DNA of 64,000 bases. Origin: Kineosporia corallincola (lineage in GTDB: Bacteria; Actinomycetota; Actinomycetes; Actinomycetales; Kineosporiaceae). Of the stretch, positions 43,343-52,451 are shown in pieces (positions within the stretch are counted from its first letter, which is position 1; every line of letters starts with the position of its first letter). The notes beneath the pieces were generated by a model. The model was given only the letters and a program-made list of their open reading frames with translations, was not told the origin of the DNA and ran no database searches. The position numbers and the translations under genes are program-made. The stretch spans positions 124,001-188,000 of the forward strand of contig NZ_JAHBAY010000010.1 in assembly GCF_018499875.1 (NCBI RefSeq), in the 5' to 3' direction.

Positions 43343-44707
43343 ATGAGAAGGCCATCGGCACCCGTGCCGGCCGGAGCCGACCCGACGCTCGCCGCCGGCC
43401 ACCCGCCGGCCACCGACGAGGTCGTCACCGTCTGCCGGGACCTGTTGCGCATGGACACCAGCAACTACGGCGACAGCAGCGGCCCGGGCGAGCGCCAGGC
43501 CGCCGAGTACGTGGCCGGGCTGCTGGCCGAGGTGCAGCTCGAGCCGCAGGTGTTCGAGAGCGAGCCGGGCCGCACCAGCGTGATCGCGCGGTTCCCGGGC
43601 GCCGACTCGTCCCGTCCCGCCCTGCTCGTGCACGGCCATCTCGACGTGGTGCCCGCGCAGAAGGACGACTGGCGGATCGACCCGTTCTCCGGCGAGATCG
43701 CCGACGACTGCCTGTGGGGTCGCGGCGCCGTCGACATGAAGGACATGGACGCGATCATCCTGTCCACGGTGCGGCAGATGCGCCGTGAGGGCCGCAAGCC
43801 CCCGCGCGACATCGTGCTGGCCTTCATGGCCGACGAGGAGGCCGGTGGGGTCAAGGGCTCGCACTGGCTGGTGCGCAACCACCCGGGCCTGTTCGAGGGC
43901 GTCGACGAGGCGGTCAGCGAGGTCGGTGGCTTCTCGGTGGAGCTCCAGGGCCGGCGCACCTACCTGCTCCAGAGCGCCGAGAAGGGCATCGCCTGGGTGC
44001 GTCTGGTGGCGAAGGGCCGGGCCGGTCACGGTTCGCAGGTCAACACCGACAACGCGATCACGCACCTGGCCGAGGCGATCGGCCGGATCGGCGCCCACCG
44101 CTGGCCCACGGTGATCCCGGCCACGGTGCGGGCGTTCTTCGAGGGTGTGCGCGAGCAGACCGGCGTGGAACTGCTCAGCGGCGAGGAGGTGGACGTCGAC
44201 AAGCTGCGCGAGATGTTCGGCACCACCGCCCGCTGGCTCGAGGCCACCGTGCAGAACACCGCCAACCCCACGGTGCTCGAGGCCGGCTACAAGCACAACG
44301 TCATCCCCGGCTCGGCGTCGGCCCTGGTCGACTGCCGTTACCTGCCCGGGCAGAAGGACGAGCTGATGCGCACCCTGGCCGAGCTGGCCGGCGAGCACGT
44401 CGAGGTCGAGGTGCTGCACGGTGACGTGGCGCTGGAGGCCGGGTTCGAGGGCGGCCTGGTCGACGCCATGAAGCAGTCGCTGCTGGAGCTCGACCCGGGC
44501 GCCGCGGTGCTGCCGTACTGCCTGTCCGGCGGCACCGACAACAAGGCGTTCAGCCAGCTGGGCATCCGCGGCTACGGGTTCGCGCCGCTGAAGCTGCCCG
44601 CCGACCTGGACTTCGCCGGCATGTTCCACAGTGTCGACGAGCGGGTGCCGCTGGAGTCGCTGCGGTTCGGCGTGCGCACGTTCGACCGGTTCCTTCAGCT
44701 GGCCTGA
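43343..44707 (+). CDS. M20 family metallopeptidase
   Basis: A 454-residue dipeptidase/deacylase-type enzyme. The dizinc site is visible: LLVHGHLDVVP (His, Asp), GRGAVDMKD (Asp), MADEEAGG (Glu-Glu), and a final His in FHSVDERVPL. The lid-domain motif AGHGSQVNTDN is present. The substrate is not predictable. ATG 43343 is preceded by GGAGG at 43331-43335. It converges with DUF5703 around a shared hairpin. Confidence 0.93.
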   Translation: MRRPSAPVPAGADPTLAAGHPPATDEVVTVCRDLLRMDTSNYGDSSGPGERQAAEYVAGLLAEVQLEPQVFESEPGRTSVIARFPGADSSRPALLVHGHLDVVPAQKDDWRIDPFSGEIADDCLWGRGAVDMKDMDAIILSTVRQMRREGRKPPRDIVLAFMADEEAGGVKGSHWLVRNHPGLFEGVDEAVSEVGGFSVELQGRRTYLLQSAEKGIAWVRLVAKGRAGHGSQVNTDNAITHLAEAIGRIGAHRWPTVIPATVRAFFEGVREQTGVELLSGEEVDVDKLREMFGTTARWLEATVQNTANPTVLEAGYKHNVIPGSASALVDCRYLPGQKDELMRTLAELAGEHVEVEVLHGDVALEAGFEGGLVDAMKQSLLELDPGAAVLPYCLSGGTDNKAFSQLGIRGYGFAPLKLPADLDFAGMFHSVDERVPLESLRFGVRTFDRFLQLA

Positions 44708-44730
44708 ATCCGTAGCCGGCCTGAATCCGT

Positions 44731-44764
44731 CGTGGTCCGTGCCCCGGGCGGGGCACGGACCACG
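44731..44764. terminator. Bidirectional hairpin terminator
   Basis: A perfect 15-base stem (44731-44745 with 44750-44764, core CGTGGTCCGTGCCCC) with a GGGC loop, between the converging M20 and DUF5703 genes. A short direct repeat GGCCTGAATCCGT lies just before it, one copy including the M20 stop. Confidence 0.85.
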
Positions 44765-44771
44765 ATCGTTC

Positions 44772-45023
44772 TCAGAACGTGCGCTCGACGCGCATGATCC
44801 GGCGGCGCAGCCAGACCCGGCGCCCACCACCGAACGAGAGCTGGACCCGGGCCAGCTCCCAGCGGCCGTACTCAGCCTGCTCGGTGAGCAGCTGCCGGGC
44901 CTCTGACCTGCCGGTTCCGCGAGGTAGGTTGATGATTCGGTATTCGTAGTCGGCCGAGAACGGCACTGCTCCGGCATCGGCCGGACGCACCCTGGGGACG
45001 AGATCACGCACGTTGTCGCTCAA
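44772..45023 (-). CDS. DUF5703 family protein
   Basis: An 83-residue conserved actinobacterial protein with no known function. The core is YEYRIINLPRGTGRSEARQLL and GRWELARVQLSFGGGRRVWLRRRI. In related genomes this small gene is commonly beside the M20 peptidase gene, as here. Confidence 0.82.
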   Translation of the reverse strand: MSDNVRDLVPRVRPADAGAVPFSADYEYRIINLPRGTGRSEARQLLTEQAEYGRWELARVQLSFGGGRRVWLRRRIMRVERTF

Positions 45024-45141
45024 GGCAGCTCTCTTCGTCGGTATTCCTGATCGTTCCTTCTGCCGCCGGCCGACACGGCCTCACGGCCCACCGGCGAGAG
45101 CCAGGTCTCTCCATGTCATCACGAACCGATACGGTCATGCC

Positions 45142-45495
45142 ATGACGACGGAGCCCCGAGCTGCTCTTGACCGCCTGATCGCTGCTCTCGAGGCGCACCT
45201 GAACGCCGCCTCCGCGCGGACGGGTGAGGCCGACCCGGCGGTGGTCGCGGCCTACCAGACCCTGGCCGATGCCTTCGAGACCTACGACGAGTCGCTCTAC
45301 GACGCGTTCGACGAGGTGACTCCGTTCGTGCTGTACGACGACGCGGAGGACGCCGGCGAGGACGAGGACGACGACCTGGAGGACCTCGACGACGACCTCG
45401 ACGACTACGAGGACGACGACGAGGACGACACCGACGACGGCACCGACGGGGCGGACGACGACGCGGACACCCCCGCGCCGGCGCAGCGTCCCTAG
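45142..45495 (+). CDS. Acidic conserved hypothetical protein
   Basis: A 117-residue protein. The N-terminal half is helical (AALDRLIAALEAHLNAA, VAAYQTLADAFETYDESLYDAFDEVTPF) and the C-terminal half is almost entirely Asp/Glu. It is sometimes labelled primosomal protein in actinobacterial genomes, but I see no basis for that. ATG at 45142 starts the conserved part. No function can be stated. Confidence 0.75.
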   Translation: MTTEPRAALDRLIAALEAHLNAASARTGEADPAVVAAYQTLADAFETYDESLYDAFDEVTPFVLYDDAEDAGEDEDDDLEDLDDDLDDYEDDDEDDTDDGTDGADDDADTPAPAQRP

Positions 45496-45990
45496 GTAGT
45501 TCCGCCCGGACCGCCGGTCATGCCCCCGGGGCGGACCGGCTCTTCGTGTTGTCCGGAATCTGCCCGGAATCTGCCCGGAACCGGCGCCGCCTGAGAACTG
45601 GACTACCCCCAGGTAGTCGCGGCACCCCATAACCAACGTGCCACCGGCGTCCCCAGTTCCTGGTGATACGGAATTCGGCAAAATCGCGCGTCCTCGCGTC
45701 GTCCCCGAAAAAACTTTTGGCCAACTGGTAAACCGCTGCGCCGCAACGACTTCGGCCGGGCGGAGTGGCCAGGACGGCCGACGGTGGATGAAAATTCACG
45801 CGTCTCGGATTGACCGCACCCCGTTCCCGCCAGCACCATTTCACTGTCAGTCCCCAGCCGATTGCGCTCGGTCGCCGTGACCTCTCTTGTCACCTCCTCG
45901 ACCGCCCCGGCTCGGAGTCTCCGGGCATGGACGCCCGATCCAGCAATCGCACCTCCCCGACGCCGCCCTACGACGCCAGGAGAGAAGCTC
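45496..45990. other. 495-base region without a gene
   Basis: No supported gene. It contains an 11-base tandem repeat (CGGAATCTGCC at 45554-45564 and 45565-45575), a possible weak hairpin just after 45495, and AT-richer DNA around 45700-45740 that could hold a promoter for the SulP gene. The SulP ribosome site CCAGGAGAG lies just before 45991. Confidence 0.5.
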
Positions 45991-48276
45991 ATGAGCGAGG
46001 ATTCAACGTCCACCGCCACCGTCACGCCACCCGGCGGGACCCGGCTCGACGGTCTTCAGATCAACCCGGAAAATCCTGCACCACAGCCGCATTGGCGAGC
46101 CGACATCGAGGCGTCCCTGGTCGTCTTCCTGGTCGCCCTGCCGCTGTCGCTCGGCATCGCCGTCGCCTCCGGCGCCCCGGTGGTGGCCGGCATCATCGCC
46201 GCCGTCGTCGGTGGCATCGTCACCGGCCTGATCGGTGGTGCCCCGCTCCAGGTCACCGGTCCCGCCGCGGGTCTCACCGCGGTCGTGGCCGGCCTGGTCT
46301 CCGAACACGGCTGGCGGGTCACCTGCCTGATCACCGTGCTGGCCGGAATCGTCCAGATCGGCTTCGGCCTGACCCGGGTGGCCCGCGCCGCCCTGGCCAT
46401 CTCACCCGCCGTCGTGCACGGCATGCTCGCCGGCATCGGCCTGACCATCGTGGTCGGCCAGCTGCACGTGCTGCTCGGGGGCGACTCCCGCAGCTCGGCG
46501 CTGGAGAGCATGCTGCACCTGCCCGGCCAGATCCTCACCCTGCACACCGCCTCGGCGCTGCTCGGCCTGGGCACCATCGCACTCAACCTGCTCTGGCCAC
46601 GGGTCACCCGGTTCCTCGGCCCGCTGCGCACGGTCCCGGCACCGCTGGCCTCCGTCACCCTGATGACGCTCGCCTCGCTGCCGTTCACCGTCGAGCGCGT
46701 CGACCTGCCGGGCAACCTGCTGACCGCCGTCCAGCTGCCGGAACTGCCCGCTACGTCGTGGTTCCCGGTGGCCGTCGGGGTGATCACCGTGGCCCTCGTG
46801 GCCAGCGTCGAGACGCTGCTCTCGTCGGTCGCGGTGGACAAGATGCACGGCGGCAGGCGCGCCGACCTGGACCGGGAGCTGATCGGCCAGGGCTCGGCGA
46901 ACATCCTCTCCGGCCTGGCCGGCGGCCTGCCGGTGACCGGCGTGATCGTGCGCAGCGCCACCAACGTGCGGGCCGGTGCCAGGACCAAGTGGTCGGCCGT
47001 GCTGCACTCGGTCTGGGTGGCGCTGTTCTCCGTGGTCCTGGTCTCGGTGGTCAAGCAGATCCCGCTGTCGGTGCTGGCCGGCCTGCTGGTCGTGATCGGG
47101 CTCGGGCTGGTCAATCTCGGCCATCTGCGCTCGGCGCACCGGCACGGCGAGGGTGCGGTCTGGGTGGTCACCCTGGCCGGTGTGCTGCTGCTCAACCTGC
47201 TCGAAGGGGTGCTGCTCGGCCTGGTGGTGGCGCTCGGCTTCGCCGCCCGCCGCTCGATCCGCGCCCACGTGCAGGTCATCGCCCCGCCCCGGCGCGGAAC
47301 CGAGGACGACGAGGAGCCCCGTTCCTGGCGCGTCGTGCTGGCCGGCACCCTCACGTTCGTCGCCGTGCCGAAACTGGCCCGGCGCCTGGGCGCTGTGCCG
47401 GCCGGCGCCCCGGTGCGGCTGGAGCTGGAGGTGGACTACCTCGACCAGGCGGCCTCGGAGCACCTGCTGGACTGGGTGGCCGGGCACCGCCGCGGCGGCG
47501 GCACCGTGGACCTGCGGGAGCAGGGCGCCCCCGTGCTCAGTGAGCTGCTCGGCGGCGGAAAGCTGCCGCGGCAGCGGGTTCTCGCCGACGGCCCACCGGC
47601 CTCGGTGGCGCCGTGGAACCACGGCCGGCTGGAGATGGGGGCCGAGCCGGCACGTTCGCGCCTGCCGGTCCTCGACGGCGTGGGCACCTTCCACGACCGG
47701 CTGGCCCCGCGGATCCGGGGCGTGCTGCACGGACTGCGCGAGAAGCAGTCCCCGTGCACGCTGTTCATCACCTGCGCCGACTCGCGGGTGGTGCCGAACC
47801 TGATCACCCACTCCGGCCCGGGCGACCTGTTCACCGTGCGCAATGTCGGAAACCTGGTCCCACTGCCGGATTCCGGTGCCGGCGACTCCACCCTGGCCGC
47901 GGTCGAGTACGCCGTGGGGGTGCTCGGGGTGACCACCATCGCGGTCTGCGGGCACTCCGGCTGCGGCGCCATGCGCGCCCTGCTGGAACCCGACGACGGG
48001 GCTGTGGGGGCCGTGGGTGCCCTGCCGGGCTGGCTGGAGCACGCCACCGACTCGGTCGAGACCTACCGTGAGCAGGGCGGTTCCGCCGACGTCGGCGCCC
48101 TCGCCCAGGTCAACGTCGTCGTGCAGCTGCGGCACCTGATGGAGCACCCCCTGGTGCGTCAGCGGGTCGGCAACGGCGAGCTGGAACTGGTCGGGATGTT
48201 CTTCGACATCGGCGAGGCCGAGGTGCGCGTGCTCGACCCGCGGTCCGGCGAGTTCAGCCCGCCCGCCGGGGCCTGA
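45991..48276 (+). CDS. SulP transporter-STAS-carbonic anhydrase fusion
   Basis: A 761-residue fusion. The N-terminal SulP/SLC26-type transporter (about residues 35-420, roughly ten to twelve helices, LPLSLGIAVASGAP, APLQVTGPAAG and GLPVTGVIVRSATN) is followed by a STAS-like domain (about 435-520) and a C-terminal beta-carbonic anhydrase (about 560-755). The anhydrase zinc site is intact: TCADSRVVP and VCGHSGCGAM. The combination suggests bicarbonate uptake coupled to CO2 hydration, as inferred for similar BicA-like fusions. ATG 45991 has a good ribosome site. Confidence 0.9.
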   Translation: MSEDSTSTATVTPPGGTRLDGLQINPENPAPQPHWRADIEASLVVFLVALPLSLGIAVASGAPVVAGIIAAVVGGIVTGLIGGAPLQVTGPAAGLTAVVAGLVSEHGWRVTCLITVLAGIVQIGFGLTRVARAALAISPAVVHGMLAGIGLTIVVGQLHVLLGGDSRSSALESMLHLPGQILTLHTASALLGLGTIALNLLWPRVTRFLGPLRTVPAPLASVTLMTLASLPFTVERVDLPGNLLTAVQLPELPATSWFPVAVGVITVALVASVETLLSSVAVDKMHGGRRADLDRELIGQGSANILSGLAGGLPVTGVIVRSATNVRAGARTKWSAVLHSVWVALFSVVLVSVVKQIPLSVLAGLLVVIGLGLVNLGHLRSAHRHGEGAVWVVTLAGVLLLNLLEGVLLGLVVALGFAARRSIRAHVQVIAPPRRGTEDDEEPRSWRVVLAGTLTFVAVPKLARRLGAVPAGAPVRLELEVDYLDQAASEHLLDWVAGHRRGGGTVDLREQGAPVLSELLGGGKLPRQRVLADGPPASVAPWNHGRLEMGAEPARSRLPVLDGVGTFHDRLAPRIRGVLHGLREKQSPCTLFITCADSRVVPNLITHSGPGDLFTVRNVGNLVPLPDSGAGDSTLAAVEYAVGVLGVTTIAVCGHSGCGAMRALLEPDDGAVGAVGALPGWLEHATDSVETYREQGGSADVGALAQVNVVVQLRHLMEHPLVRQRVGNGELELVGMFFDIGEAEVRVLDPRSGEFSPPAGA

Positions 48277-48281
48277 TCACG

Positions 48282-48325
48282 GACCCGTTGCCGTGCGCGC
48301 GAGACCGGGCGCGCGGCAACGGGTC
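48282..48325. terminator. Hairpin terminator between SulP fusion and aldo/keto reductase
   Basis: GACCCGTTGCC near 48282-48292 pairs with GGCAACGGGTC near 48315-48325; the inner bases CGCGC/GCGCG continue the stem with a two-base bulge. It separates two converging genes. Confidence 0.7.
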
Positions 48326-48349
48326 TCACCGGTTCGATCACCGGGCCGA

Positions 48350-49285
48350 TCACAGGGCCGACAGCGAGACCTCGTCGAGCACGGCGAGGATCTCCGGCGG
48401 CAGCTCCACGTCCTCGCTGCCGAGCGCCTGCCGCAGCTGTGAGGCGGTGCGCGCCCCGAGCAGCACGGCGCTGATGCCCGGGCGGTCCCGGGCCCAGGCC
48501 AGCGCGATGTCGAGCGGGGCGAACCCGAGGCCGTCGGCGGCGGCGATCACGGCGTCCACGATCCGCCGCGACGACCGGTCCAGGTAGGGCTCCACGAACT
48601 GGGCCAGGTGCGGTGACGCGGCCCGGGAGTCGGCCGGGGTGCCGTGCCGGTACTTCCCGGTGAGCACCCCACGCCCGAGCGGCGACCAGGCCAGCACGCC
48701 CAGGCCCAGATGCCGCGCGGCGGGCAGCAGCTCGTGCTCGGCCTGCCGCTGCATCAGCGAGTACTCGGTGTGCACGGCCGCCGGGCAGGTGCCGGGGGCG
48801 CCCGACGCGGCCAGGGCGGTCTGCCAGGCCGCGAGATTCGCCACCCCGGCGTAGCGGGCCCGGCCCGAGCGCACCGCCGTCTCCAGCGCCGAGAGCGTCT
48901 CCTCCAGCGGCACCGCGGTGCTCCAGCCGGGGGCGGTCCACAGGTCCACGTGGTCGGTGCCGAGCCGGCCGAGCGTGGCGTCCAGCGCGGTCAGCAGCGA
49001 GCGGCGGGACAGGTCCGGGCCCTGCCGGTGCAGCGGCACCACGGCCTTGGCCGAGATCACCAGCTCGTGGCGGGCGCCCAGGGTGTCGAGCAGTTTGCCC
49101 AGGGTCTCCTCGCAGGCCCCGGCCCCGTAGCGGCTGCCCACGTCGACCAGCGTGCCGCCGGCGTCGAGGAAGTCCCTGAGCTGCTGCGCGGCCTCGTCCT
49201 GCGTGGTCTCCCGGCCCCAGGTCATCGTTCCCAGGCCCAGGCGGGAGACGCGCAGACCGGTGCGGCCCGCGTAACGCTGCTCCAT
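48350..49285 (-). CDS. Aldo/keto reductase
   Basis: A 311-residue TIM-barrel NADPH reductase. Recognisable segments are RVSRLGLGTMTWG, DVGSRYGAGACEE (Asp and Tyr of the tetrad), LVISAKAV (Lys) and a cofactor end SAVLLGARTASQL. The fourth tetrad residue, a His normally in the strand after DLY, is not at the expected place (DLWTAPGW). It may have altered activity. It is divergent from uppP. Confidence 0.85.
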   Translation of the reverse strand: MEQRYAGRTGLRVSRLGLGTMTWGRETTQDEAAQQLRDFLDAGGTLVDVGSRYGAGACEETLGKLLDTLGARHELVISAKAVVPLHRQGPDLSRRSLLTALDATLGRLGTDHVDLWTAPGWSTAVPLEETLSALETAVRSGRARYAGVANLAAWQTALAASGAPGTCPAAVHTEYSLMQRQAEHELLPAARHLGLGVLAWSPLGRGVLTGKYRHGTPADSRAASPHLAQFVEPYLDRSSRRIVDAVIAAADGLGFAPLDIALAWARDRPGISAVLLGARTASQLRQALGSEDVELPPEILAVLDEVSLSAL

Positions 49286-49327
49286 AGCGTGTCAACCTAG
49301 CGCGCGGGGCCTGACAAAGTGGCCCCC

Positions 49328-50173
49328 ATGAGCTCCGTCGGATATCTCGATGCCGTCGTCCTCGGTGTGGTCGAAGGCCTCACCGAGTTCCTGCCCGTGT
49401 CCAGCACCGGCCACCTCACCGTGGCCGAGGGGCTGCTCGGCCTGAAGATCGACGACCCGGCGGTGACGTCGTTCACGGCCATCATTCAGTTCGGTGCGAT
49501 CGTCGCCACCTTCCTCTACTTCCGCCAGGACTTCGTCCGGCTGGCCCTGGCCTGGCTGCGCGGGATCGGCCCGGCCCGCGGCCGGCACTGGTCGCCCGAC
49601 CCGGACTACCGCTTCGCCTGGCTGGTGATCCTCGGCTCCACCCCGATCGTGCTGGTCGCCCTGGCGGCGAAGGACCTGGTCGACGGCCCGCTGCGCAACC
49701 TGTGGGTGGTGGCCGGCTCGCTGATCGCCTGGAGCGCGGTGATCTGGTGGGCCGAGCGCAACCCCCGGCAGAAGTACGAGGAGACCGAGCTGGGGGTGAA
49801 GCAGGTGCTGATCATCGGCCTGATGCAGTGTGTCGCCCTGGTGCCCGGCGTCTCCCGTTCCGGCGCCACGATCTCGGCCGGCCTGATGGTCGGCGCCACC
49901 CGCGTCGCCGCCACCCGGCTGTCGTTCTTCCTGGCCGTGCCCGCCCTCACCGGTGCCGGCGTCTACTCGCTGAAGGACGTGGACACCTCCGTGGTCGGCT
50001 GGGGCCAGCTGGCGGTCGGCACGTTCGTCTCGTTCGTGGTCGCCTACGGCGTCATCGCCTGGCTGCTCAAGCTGGTCGCCGGGCACTCGATCGCGGTGTT
50101 CAACCCGTACCGGATCGTGGCCGGCCTGGCCGTGATGGGGCTGCTCGCCACCGGCGTCCTGTCCAGCACGTAG
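49328..50173 (+). CDS. uppP: Undecaprenyl-diphosphatase
   Basis: A 281-residue BacA/UppP membrane phosphatase that recycles undecaprenyl pyrophosphate for cell-wall synthesis. The two signature loops are VVEGLTEFLPVSSTGHL and ALVPGVSRSGATISAGLMVG. It has about eight membrane helices. ATG 49328 was chosen over GTG 49319. It heads a plus-strand run with the histidine phosphatase 11 bases downstream. Confidence 0.95.
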   Translation: MSSVGYLDAVVLGVVEGLTEFLPVSSTGHLTVAEGLLGLKIDDPAVTSFTAIIQFGAIVATFLYFRQDFVRLALAWLRGIGPARGRHWSPDPDYRFAWLVILGSTPIVLVALAAKDLVDGPLRNLWVVAGSLIAWSAVIWWAERNPRQKYEETELGVKQVLIIGLMQCVALVPGVSRSGATISAGLMVGATRVAATRLSFFLAVPALTGAGVYSLKDVDTSVVGWGQLAVGTFVSFVVAYGVIAWLLKLVAGHSIAVFNPYRIVAGLAVMGLLATGVLSST

Positions 50174-50184
50174 GCTTGTCGCTC

Positions 50185-50916
50185 GTGCCCACAGTTCTGC
50201 TGGTCCGCCACGGCCGTACCGCCGCCAACGCGAGCGGCGTCCTGGCCGGCTGGACCCCCGGCGTCGGGCTGGACGACACCGGCCGGGCCCAGGCGGCCAC
50301 CCTGGCCTCCCGGCTGGAGCGGGTCCCGGTCCGGCTCGCCGTCGCCAGCCCGCTCCAGCGCTGCCAGGAGACCGCGTCCACCCTGCTCGGCGCCGGTGAC
50401 GATCGCCCGCCCCTGCTCACCGACGACCGGCTGGGGGAGTGCCGCTACGGCGACTGGACCGGCCGGCCGCTGAAGGAACTGGTGAAGGAGGAGCTCTGGC
50501 CGGTGGTGCAGTCGCACCCCTCGGCCGTGACCTTCCCCGGGCCGGAGGGCGAGTCGATGCCCGACATGCAGCACCGGGCGGTCGCCGCGATCCGGGAGTA
50601 CGACGCCCGGGTGGCCCGCGAGTTCGGTGACCACGCGGTCTGGATGGCGGTCTCGCACGGTGACGTGATCAAGGCCGTCCTGGCCGACGCCCTGGGCATG
50701 CACCTCGACCAGTTCCAGCGCATCGTGGTCGACCCGTGCTCGGTCTCCGTGATCCGATTCACACCGCTGCGGCCGTTCGCCGTGCGGGTCAACGACTCGG
50801 GCACCGACCTGGCAGCTCTGGTGCCCGCCCCGCCCCCGCCCGGTGCCGCACCGGAGTCCGACGCTGTCGTCGGCGGTGGCGCGGGCGGTGCGGCACCCAC
50901 GTCCGGAACGTCGTAG
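50185..50916 (+). CDS. Histidine phosphatase, MSMEG_4193 family
   Basis: A 243-residue histidine-phosphatase-fold protein. The catalytic LLVRHGRTAAN contains the His-Arg pair (RHG) at the N-terminus, and a second His is in VSHGDVIKAVLADALG. The C-terminus is a Pro/Gly/Ala-rich tail. The GTG start at 50185 follows the uppP stop by 11 bases. Members sit beside DUF3090 and SCO1664-like genes in many actinobacteria, which suggests a shared role, but the substrate is unknown. Confidence 0.88.
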   Translation: MPTVLLVRHGRTAANASGVLAGWTPGVGLDDTGRAQAATLASRLERVPVRLAVASPLQRCQETASTLLGAGDDRPPLLTDDRLGECRYGDWTGRPLKELVKEELWPVVQSHPSAVTFPGPEGESMPDMQHRAVAAIREYDARVAREFGDHAVWMAVSHGDVIKAVLADALGMHLDQFQRIVVDPCSVSVIRFTPLRPFAVRVNDSGTDLAALVPAPPPPGAAPESDAVVGGGAGGAAPTSGTS

Positions 50917-50926
50917 GGTCCCGTCT

Positions 50927-51493
50927 ATGCCGCGCCAGGTGTACGAGTACGAGTCACCGGACCGGTTCGTCGCGGGGACGACGGGCCAGCCCGGATCACG
51001 CACCTTCTTCCTCCAGGTCCGTGCCGGTAACCGGCTGACCACGGTGCAGCTCGAGAAGCAGCAGGTCTCGGTGCTGGCCGAACGGGTCGACGAGCTGCTC
51101 GACGAGGTGCTGCGCCGCAGCCAGGGCAGTGCCACGGTGCCCGCCCTGGCGCCCAGCCGCACCGAGGACACGGCCCCGCTCGACACCCCGATCGAGGAGG
51201 AGTTCCGGGTCGGCACGATGAGCCTGGCCTGGGACGGCGAGCTGGAGCGCGTCGTCATCGAGTGTTTCGAGGCGGGCGAGAACCCGGCCGAGGACGAGGA
51301 CGAGCTGCCCGACAACGACGAGGACGCCGAGGGCGCGGTGCTGCGGGTGTCGCTCGCCGGCGCCGCCGCCCGGGCCTTCGCCAAGCGGGCCCTGGCCGTC
51401 GTCGGGGCCGGCCGCCCGCCCTGCCCGTTCTGCACGTTCCCGCTCGACCCGGAGGGGCACATCTGCCCGCGGGCGAACGGGTACCGGCGCTGA
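50927..51493 (+). CDS. DUF3090 domain protein
   Basis: A 188-residue conserved actinobacterial protein. It begins VYEYESPDRFVAGTTGQPG and ends with a zinc-binding-like CPFC...HICP motif (residues about 168-183), in the characteristic CTFPLDPEGHICPRANGYRR tail. Function unknown. It follows the phosphatase by ten bases and precedes the SCO1664-like gene, the same order as in Streptomyces. Confidence 0.9.
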   Translation: MPRQVYEYESPDRFVAGTTGQPGSRTFFLQVRAGNRLTTVQLEKQQVSVLAERVDELLDEVLRRSQGSATVPALAPSRTEDTAPLDTPIEEEFRVGTMSLAWDGELERVVIECFEAGENPAEDEDELPDNDEDAEGAVLRVSLAGAAARAFAKRALAVVGAGRPPCPFCTFPLDPEGHICPRANGYRR

Positions 51494-51501
51494 GCTCCGC
51501 C

Positions 51502-52380
51502 GTGGACGAGCCGGAACTGCTCAAGCTGCTGGCCGAGGGCGAGATCGACGTCCTGGGCCGGATCACCGGTGCCAGCAACGCCACCCTCTACGTCTCGGTC
51601 ACGCTCGACGGGGCCGCCACCGGTGCCGTCTACAAGCCGATCTCGGGCGAGAAGCCGCTGTGGGACTTCCCGTCCGGCACCCTCGGCCTGCGTGAGACCG
51701 CCAGTTATGTGCTGTCGGCGTACAGCGGCCTCGACGTCGTCCCCCCGACCGTGTTGCGCGAGGGGCCCTTCGGGCCCGGCAGCGTCCAGTTGTGGGTCGA
51801 CAGCACAACCGAAGACGACGAGGAGCCCGCGGACGAACCCGGCCCCGGCCTCGGGGGCATGCCGCAGGCCGTGGAGCCGGTGATGGGTGAGCCCGGTGCC
51901 GGCGTCGTCGACGTGCTGCCGCCGCGGGCCCTGCCCCCGGACTGGAAACGGGTGCTGGTGGCCGAGGACGCCGCCGGCGACCCGGTGGTGCTGGCCCACG
52001 CCGACGACCCGGGCCTGCGCCGGATGGCGCTGTTCGACGCCGTGGCGAACAACACCGACCGCAAGGGCGGCCACATCCTGCGCGGCCCGGGCGGCCGCAT
52101 TCTCGGCGTCGACCACGGGCTCACCTTCAATCTCGACGACAAGCTGCGCACCGTGCTGTGGGGCTGGGCCGGGGAACGGCTCGGCGACGAGGCGCAGGAG
52201 GTGCTCGACCGGCTGGTCACCGACCTGAGCGCCGACGGCGAGCTGCGCACCGCCCTGCTCGAGCTCCTGGACGACGACGAGGTCGACCGCACCGCGCGCC
52301 GGGCCGCCCAGCTGCTGCGGCGCGGGCGCTTCCCGAAACCGCCGGGCGACTGGGCCGCGATCCCGTGGCCGCCGTTCTGA
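51502..52380 (+). CDS. SCO1664-like protein with PI3/4-kinase-type motifs
   Basis: About 292 residues from GTG 51502. Segments VSVTLDGAATGAVYKPISGEKPLWDFPSGTL, DAVANNTDRKGGHIL and GVDHGLTFN resemble the ATP-binding, catalytic Asp-Asn and DHG metal-binding motifs of the PI3/4-kinase and HipA-like fold, so it may be an active kinase. The substrate is unknown. The start is not certain, because translation could begin at a non-canonical codon nearer the DUF3090 stop, but GTG 51502 is the first standard start. Its neighbours are DUF3090 and mshC. Confidence 0.8.
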   Translation: MDEPELLKLLAEGEIDVLGRITGASNATLYVSVTLDGAATGAVYKPISGEKPLWDFPSGTLGLRETASYVLSAYSGLDVVPPTVLREGPFGPGSVQLWVDSTTEDDEEPADEPGPGLGGMPQAVEPVMGEPGAGVVDVLPPRALPPDWKRVLVAEDAAGDPVVLAHADDPGLRRMALFDAVANNTDRKGGHILRGPGGRILGVDHGLTFNLDDKLRTVLWGWAGERLGDEAQEVLDRLVTDLSADGELRTALLELLDDDEVDRTARRAAQLLRRGRFPKPPGDWAAIPWPPF

Positions 52381-52451
52381 GCGGCTTTTATTCCCGAAAC
52401 TTGGCCTGTACCAGCACAGACTTACTCCGGGGCGTCAGTTAGGCTCCCAGC

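Noticed and set aside
46402-48147. Long minus-strand open frames opposite the SulP-carbonic anhydrase gene
   Set aside because: Low-complexity antisense translation; the plus-strand protein has intact transporter and carbonic anhydrase motifs.
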